Shown: piece by piece, positions 59,006 to 64,000 of the stretch | How the letters are laid out: the number at the start of each line of letters is the position of its first letter | How positions within the stretch are numbered: position 1 is the stretch's first letter | Made by a program: the position numbers and the translations under genes | Notes under the pieces: model-generated | Seen by the model: the letters and a program-made list of their open reading frames with translations, nothing else | Told to the model about the DNA's origin: nothing | The model's database searches: none | Assembly (NCBI GenBank): GCA_026873275.1 | Contig: JANTUC010000005.1 | Location: 2,108,001 to 2,172,000 of the forward strand | Origin: Pseudopithomyces maydicus | Lineage: Eukaryota; Ascomycota; Dothideomycetes; Pleosporales; Didymosphaeriaceae | Length of the DNA stretch: 64,000 nucleotides | Direction: 5' to 3'

Positions 59006-61831
59006 ATGAATGCCGCAGATCTCAGAGACCTCGACTCTGCGTCGGATGAGAAGGGTGTTCCATGCAATGAACCTCCACCCTATGAGTTGCATTCTTCTGG
59101 CGCTCTCCTCGCCAGCTCTTGTACAGTTCAAGGTATCACATCTATACCTTGCCTCACGTATCATGACACTGACTCGAAGACGCAGATGATGGAACATTGA
59201 ATATCAATTTGGCATCATCAGCCCCAAATGAACTTGAAAAGTCGCTTCCTATGCACCCACCAGCAGTGGTCGAACCAGACGTGAAATCTTCTGGGCAATG
59301 TCCACCGCTTAATGTTGTTGTACAGGTTGTAGGTAGCAGAGGGGATGTACAACCATTTATTGCACTGGGAAACGCCCTCCAGAGATATGGACATCGTGTA
59401 CGACTGGCAACCCATGATGTCTTCGCAGATTTTGTACGGAAGTCAGGTTTAGAGTTCTACCCTATTGGAGGCGACCCAGAGGATCTGATGTCTGTAAGAA
59501 TATACATTATTTTGACCTAACCATGTGTCTTAACTAATGGCGAGTAGTATATGGTGCGCAATCCCGGCCTACTACCATCTCTCGATTCTTTGAAAGGAGG
59601 GGATATTCCACGAAAACGACGGATGATCCACGAGATGCTACAAGGCTGTTGGAAATCGTGCTTTCTTCCAGACCCCTCATCACATGAACCGTTCGTCGCA
59701 AACGCAATCATCGCGAATCCACCGTCCTTTGCACATGTGCACTGCGGGCAAGCTTTAGGGATTCCCGTCCATATGATGTTCACAATGCCCTGGACAGCAA
59801 CACGTGCATTTCCCCACCCGCTCACAAATGTCAAAGCTAGCGATATCAAACAGTCACAAGCAAATTATATCAGCTATGGTATGGTCAATATGATGACTTG
59901 GCAGGGGTGAGTTTTGTTTTATTGTTATTGCTCTGTTGTATATCCGATTATCACGAAGGGGACATGCATGAAATATGATTCACTGACATAACTATCTAGT
60001 TTAGGTGATGTTATTAACAAATGGCGAACAGAAGACCTGAGTCTAGAACCTATACATGCAAGCATGGGCCCCGATCTAGTTGATTGGCTGAGGCTGCCTG
60101 TCACCTATTGCTGGTCTCCAACACTGGTTCCCAAACCCCTAGATTGGGGTTCCAACATCGGTAAGGAGGCCATTTCCGTGCACCTTTTCACCGCTCTGAC
60201 ACGTAGGAGATATATGTGGCTTCTTCATGCGAGACGAACCTGCATACACACCACCCGAAGACCTCGCGGCATTTCTGAGCGCAGGTCCTGCCCCTGTGTA
60301 CATTGGATTTGGTAGTATCGTTCTAGAAAACGCGAAGAAGACGACTGAAGTTATTCTTCAAGCATGTAAAATGGCCGGAGTGCGGGTCATTGTCTCGAGG
60401 GGTTGGAGTAAATTAGGGGGAGATGATCCCAGCACTGATAATGTCTTCTATTTGGGGGACTGCCCTCATGGTAAGTATTGATAAAATATCTGAGCGCAAA
60501 GATTGCTAATATTCAATAAGAGTGGCTTTTCAAGCGAGTCTCTACTGTCGTTCATCATGGCGGTGCAGGTACAACAGCTTGCGGCCTATACAACGCTAGG
60601 CCGACTGTTGTTGTACCTTTCTTCGGGGAGTAAGCGTTCTCTTCGGTGCAAATCAAACATTTAAAGTCTCTAATTCGAGCGATAGTCAGCCCTTTTGGGG
60701 AAATGTCGTTGCCAGCAATGGCGCTGGACCAGCCCCAATACCACACAAGTCTTTGAGTAGCCAAAATCTTGCGGATGGAATCAGATTTTGCCTTACACCC
60801 GAAGCTCAGCAGGCTGCCCGAATTCTCGCGGATCAGATGCACCGCGAGAAAGGGGTTCATATGGCCGTGCAATCATTCCATCGCCATATCGACTCTTCCA
60901 ATATGACATGCGATGTTTTACCCCAACATGCCGCAGACTGGATCTGTCGCTTGCCGGACTCGAAATCAGATACAAAATTGTCTCATGCTGCTTTGAAAAA
61001 CTTGACCTCTAACGGACAACTGAAGCTCACCAAAGCAGTTCCGTAAGCCACTTTACTCCTCGAAATCACTTTCAAAGCTAAACACAGCTAGGTACCGGCC
61101 AAAAGAGTACAACATGGACGTTAAACGGTGGGATCCATTGACTGCAGGTGCATCAGCTACTCTAGGTGTCTTGACTGACTTTACCTCCGCACTCGGGGGT
61201 ACCTTTATCAATCCTTTCAAAGAAGTCAGACAAGCTCGACTTGAGGGAGAAGGCGGTGGATCGGCCAGCTTAGCAGCAGCGGGTGCTGTGGGCAAAGGCT
61301 TCACGTCCATGGCGACGAGCGTAAGCAAAGGCGCGCTTGTGGGTATGCCCTTGGCACTTGCGGAGGGGCTTAGGAATGCTCCAAGGCTTTACGGCGAGGA
61401 AGTTAAAGATCATGGCAAAGTGAAGGATTGGAAGAGTGGAGGGATTGTCGCTGCAAAGGTTTGTGTATGTCGGGGTCTAACATAATTTTATACTGATACG
61501 TCGGCAGAATTTTGGAACAGGCTTCTACGAGGGTATTACAGATATAGTAGCTAAGCCTCGAGCTGGCGCAAAGAAGGAAGGCGCGCTTGGTTTTGTGAAA
61601 GGTGTGGGCATAGGTTCGATGAATCTAGTGACGAAACCTGGCAGCGGTGGGTGATACACAGATCTGTTTACAAATGAAACGATGCTAATTGATAAAGCAG
61701 CAATGTTCGGGTTGCTGGCATATCCTGCACAGGGAATTTACAAGAGCATAAAGAGCTCCGGAAAGAATAGTATCATGGACAAAATCAGGGCCGAGAAACT
61801 CGAAAGTTTTCAACGCTACAACTCTCACTAG
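59006..61831 (+). CDS. Sterol 3-beta-glucosyltransferase-like UDP-glycosyltransferase
   Basis: About nine introns of around 50 bases split a protein of roughly 790 residues. GSRGDVQPFIALGNALQRYGHRVRLATHD is the GT28-type N-terminal domain of the Atg26 family. Later come PAPVYIGFGSIV and the donor-sugar box, HHGGAGTTACGLYNARPTVVVPFFG followed by DQPFWGN. The C-terminal 200 residues (LGGTFINPFKEVRQARLEG, GFYEGITDIVAKPRAGAKK, GVGIGSMNLVTKPGSG) resemble a Vps13/Atg2-like C-terminal segment seen in such fungal enzymes. It lacks the GRAM and PH domains of Atg26 itself. It should transfer glucose from UDP-glucose to a sterol or other lipid, on membranes. The first intron (59133-59185) sets the start ATG 59006. 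The gene stands alone in decayed DNA, between two inverted retroposed fragments. Confidence 0.88.
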
Positions 61832-62165
61832 AGACTTTCTAACGAACGTTGGTGGTTTAGGGTAGTAGCTAACTCCAAGGCTATATTTTTATTGAATGCA
61901 TCCTTGTGCGTTATCTAGTTGTGTCTCTTGCAAGGTTCATCGAGAGGATAATGATTTACACCGTGAGGAGGTTCCGAGTGGCTATGACATCATTGCTATA
62001 TTCTATATTAGATTAGATGTGTAGGTTCTGGAAAGAATCGGGCATGACGCGTATGAAGACAGAACGACTTGGCTATATAATTTGTATAAATATCCTTGAT
62101 TATTTGCGCACATCTACCTAACTCTGCACTGTTTGTTTCTTGATATCGTTATATATGCTCACCAC
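61832..62165. other. 3' flank of the glucosyltransferase gene
   Basis: 334 bases without another gene; AT-rich towards its end (near 62080-62160). Confidence 0.6.
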
Positions 62166-62318
62166 TCGGTCACGGGTAGTTTTTCAGTTTTTCAATCAAC
62201 GTCGTAAGGACCTGTACAGGTCATGCCGAAAGGCAAACTAGACGAAAGAAGTCCAGCAACAAGAAGCAAAAGGACATTACACCAAACATGGGAGGGTGAA
62301 TGAATCGGTCACGGGTAG
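62166..62318 (-). mobile_element. Short retroposed insertion, right copy, 14-bp target duplication
   Basis: TCGGTCACGGGTAG is present exactly at 62166-62179 and 62305-62318. The 125 bases between match the left copy (58418-58496) in inverted orientation over CGGCATGACCTGTACAGG and CGACGTTGATTGAAAAACTG, and extend about 60 bases further at the other end. The shared terminus is A-rich (GAAAAACTGAAAAA). A common 3' end and different 5' ends fit LINE-type insertion. Confidence 0.75.
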
Positions 62319-63733
62319 CTGCTGCATTGAAATGCTCAGAATAGAAATAGTCAGTCGCCGGCTATACAAATACTAGAAGAACCAAAGGTCAAGGATATAA
62401 TAGAAAGTGATTATCAAACTACACGTCGTCCAGATACTTATCTGTAGCATGTGTGGCTACTGGCAGACGGCACTCAAACTGCAGATTACTGCACCGTTTC
62501 CACTTTTTCCAATCTAGTTTTCATGCAAGTATCCGCACCGCTCTTTCTCTATACGCACGGACCTCATTAGATCCTCTATATCAACAGCTCCTATCTCTGT
62601 TCTGATTTCCCTCTTTCAGTCCACGGCTTAGTTGCCAACACGAGTACTTGATACTGGTGTTGATGCAACATCATGGCAAGATCGCATTGGTAGCTGCTGG
62701 CTATTCCACCAGCAGTTATCGCACGTCCACGCACGCCTAGATCAAATCGAAGCCTTGCTTAAATGGGGATCTGGCTTTATAAATGCTAGGGCTTCAGAGT
62801 AGCACGCTCACATTTAATCTCAGTCCCCATGAATACCCTACGTGCACGGAACCGTTGAAAGCAGGATACTATCATACATGCATGGCACCGAAAATATGGG
62901 GATTAATTGGCAGTCGTCATGAGGTGTCGATACTAGCGGTTGTAAAACTGGAATGTATTGAATTACTACCTATCGCACTTGGGGTGTCTTATTTTTAGTA
63001 TCACATATACGGAAACACGGCTCTTGATTATAAGTACAGTACGCAGAATCCTTCCGTATACCTGACTGTCCTAGACCAAGACGTGGAGATAAGGCCAAGA
63101 AAGATCTTTCCCGGGGTATAGGCGTTGACGCGAGGATCATGGGGACCGCGGAGGTCTAGACAATCGGAAGCCCAAGAGGTCTCAGTTTCTTTCCATGGCC
63201 TCTCAACACCTTGCGTAAGATTTCAATCAGGTCATATGAAAGAGGTGGAGAGTGATTGGGGAAGGAGCGGTCAGCGACGAAAGAGGCCGGGGCGACAGGA
63301 CCTATGGACAACACCATCCCGAATCATGCCCGGTATTCTTTGGTGCAGTGGAATCAGCTTTTATGCTCATCTTACAGATATATATATATGGTCTTAAAAA
63401 TATGTGGCTGGATTGCTATAGGAAACCGACAAGGAGGGGTAAGTAAGCCGTCTTTCACTCGCCGAGTGCCAGGTACTGGGTTGAAAACGCGAAACCACGT
63501 GCACGGTCCGCCATGGGCGCGGGTTGACTTTATTGTGTTTATGACAAGTAATTGAACGTGCCCTGTAGACGCGTTGTTGCTGACCTAGAGCCTGGCAACC
63601 TCTCCTGCTGCAGTCCTTCTTGCATCGCCATTCCCTCCACACACGCGGCGCCTTGAACTACCCTCGTCACCCACCCTAGGAACCACGAAATCAGCTCCTT
63701 GATAGCAGCAACAGCGTGCATATCACAACGGCC
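62319..63733. other. Intergenic region, no gene seen
   Basis: About 1.4 kb. The open frames at 62783-62998 and 63125-63555 have no protein-like pattern. The stretch before 63734 may be promoter of the gene running off the right edge. Confidence 0.5.
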
Positions 63734-64000
63734 ATGGAGCAGAAAGAAGGTAAAAAGCGACTTTGCCATTCCATTGAATTCAAGATCAAACGGTCTTACC
63801 TGAATGTCAAAGACAGATCTAGGCAAGACGCACCACCTGCGACTATGGCGCCGCCCAGTATAAACAATTATAATGCTCCCGTCTTGCAGATATACGGAGG
63901 TCATGTCACGCTTGAGCAGGGATCCGTCGATAGACCGCTTCCAGCAGCGAATCAAGGTTTTGCAGAGGGCAACAGACCAGCTGGAAACCTTATCAACTGG
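63734..64000 (+). CDS. Partial gene at the right edge (5' end only)
   Basis: ATG 63734 (ATGGAGCAGAAAGAAGGTAAA) opens a frame with no stop in 89 codons to the window end. The peptide begins MEQKEGKKRLCHSIEFKIKR and is polar, with Asn/Ala/Pro-rich parts. A GTAAAA...TCAAAG intron of 66 bases at 63752-63817 would also keep frame. No motif identifies it; a chance open frame cannot be excluded. Confidence 0.35.
   Translation, partial: MEQKEGKKRLCHSIEFKIKRSYLNVKDRSRQDAPPATMAPPSINNYNAPVLQIYGGHVTLEQGSVDRPLPAANQGFAEGNRPAGNLINW

Noticed and set aside
58403..62318. DNA transposon with terminal inverted repeats carrying the glucosyltransferase gene
   Set aside because: Each repeat has its own different target duplication, which means two separate insertions, not two ends of one element.

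Overview
The window looks like nuclear DNA of a filamentous ascomycete. Genes are split by short GT-AG introns of about 47-65 bases, often with a CTAAC/CTGAC-like branch site. Start codons sit behind pyrimidine-rich leaders, and the gene set is typically fungal (NOP58, RPC9, dipeptidyl peptidase III, F-actin capping protein alpha, LSB5, flavin monooxygenases). A very AT-rich, CpG-poor patch in the right part suggests repeat-induced point mutation. A Dothideomycete such as a Pleosporales species is my inference, not something the sequence proves.

Bases 1-46.5 kb are an ordinary gene-bearing arm on both strands. In order: the 5' end of a gene leaving the left edge; a nuclear-type acidic/basic protein; an F-box-like fungal protein; a tiny zinc-binding-type protein facing tail-to-tail into a flavin monooxygenase; a thioredoxin with a C-terminal membrane anchor; a conserved fungal protein of unknown role; RNA polymerase III subunit RPC9; NOP58 divergent from an actin-related protein; a C2H2 zinc-finger protein; dipeptidyl peptidase III; capping protein alpha; two disordered, probably nuclear fungal proteins; LSB5; a small cysteine-rich peptide; a second flavin monooxygenase; a single-pass membrane protein; and a coiled-coil protein of about 1,730 residues.

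Bases 46.5-64 kb are different. From 46.5 to 59 kb the DNA is gene-poor and decayed, with a minisatellite, an AT-rich island of about 580 bases, four copies of a 72-76 bp bipartite motif, and short insertions flanked by exact target-site duplications. Two things stand out as live. One is a small spliced gene at 54.9-55.5 kb that encodes a predicted secreted proline-rich protein of 121 residues, which simple ORF calling misses. The other is a multi-intron sterol-glucosyltransferase-like gene at 59.0-61.8 kb. Two related retroposed fragments flank the glucosyltransferase gene in opposite orientation, each with its own perfect duplication of 14-15 bp.

Two otherwise intact conserved genes (the actin-related protein and dipeptidyl peptidase III) each lose frame by one base at a run of G. 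This more likely reflects consensus errors than two pseudogenes. I see no biosynthetic gene cluster, CRISPR array, rRNA or convincing tRNA gene.
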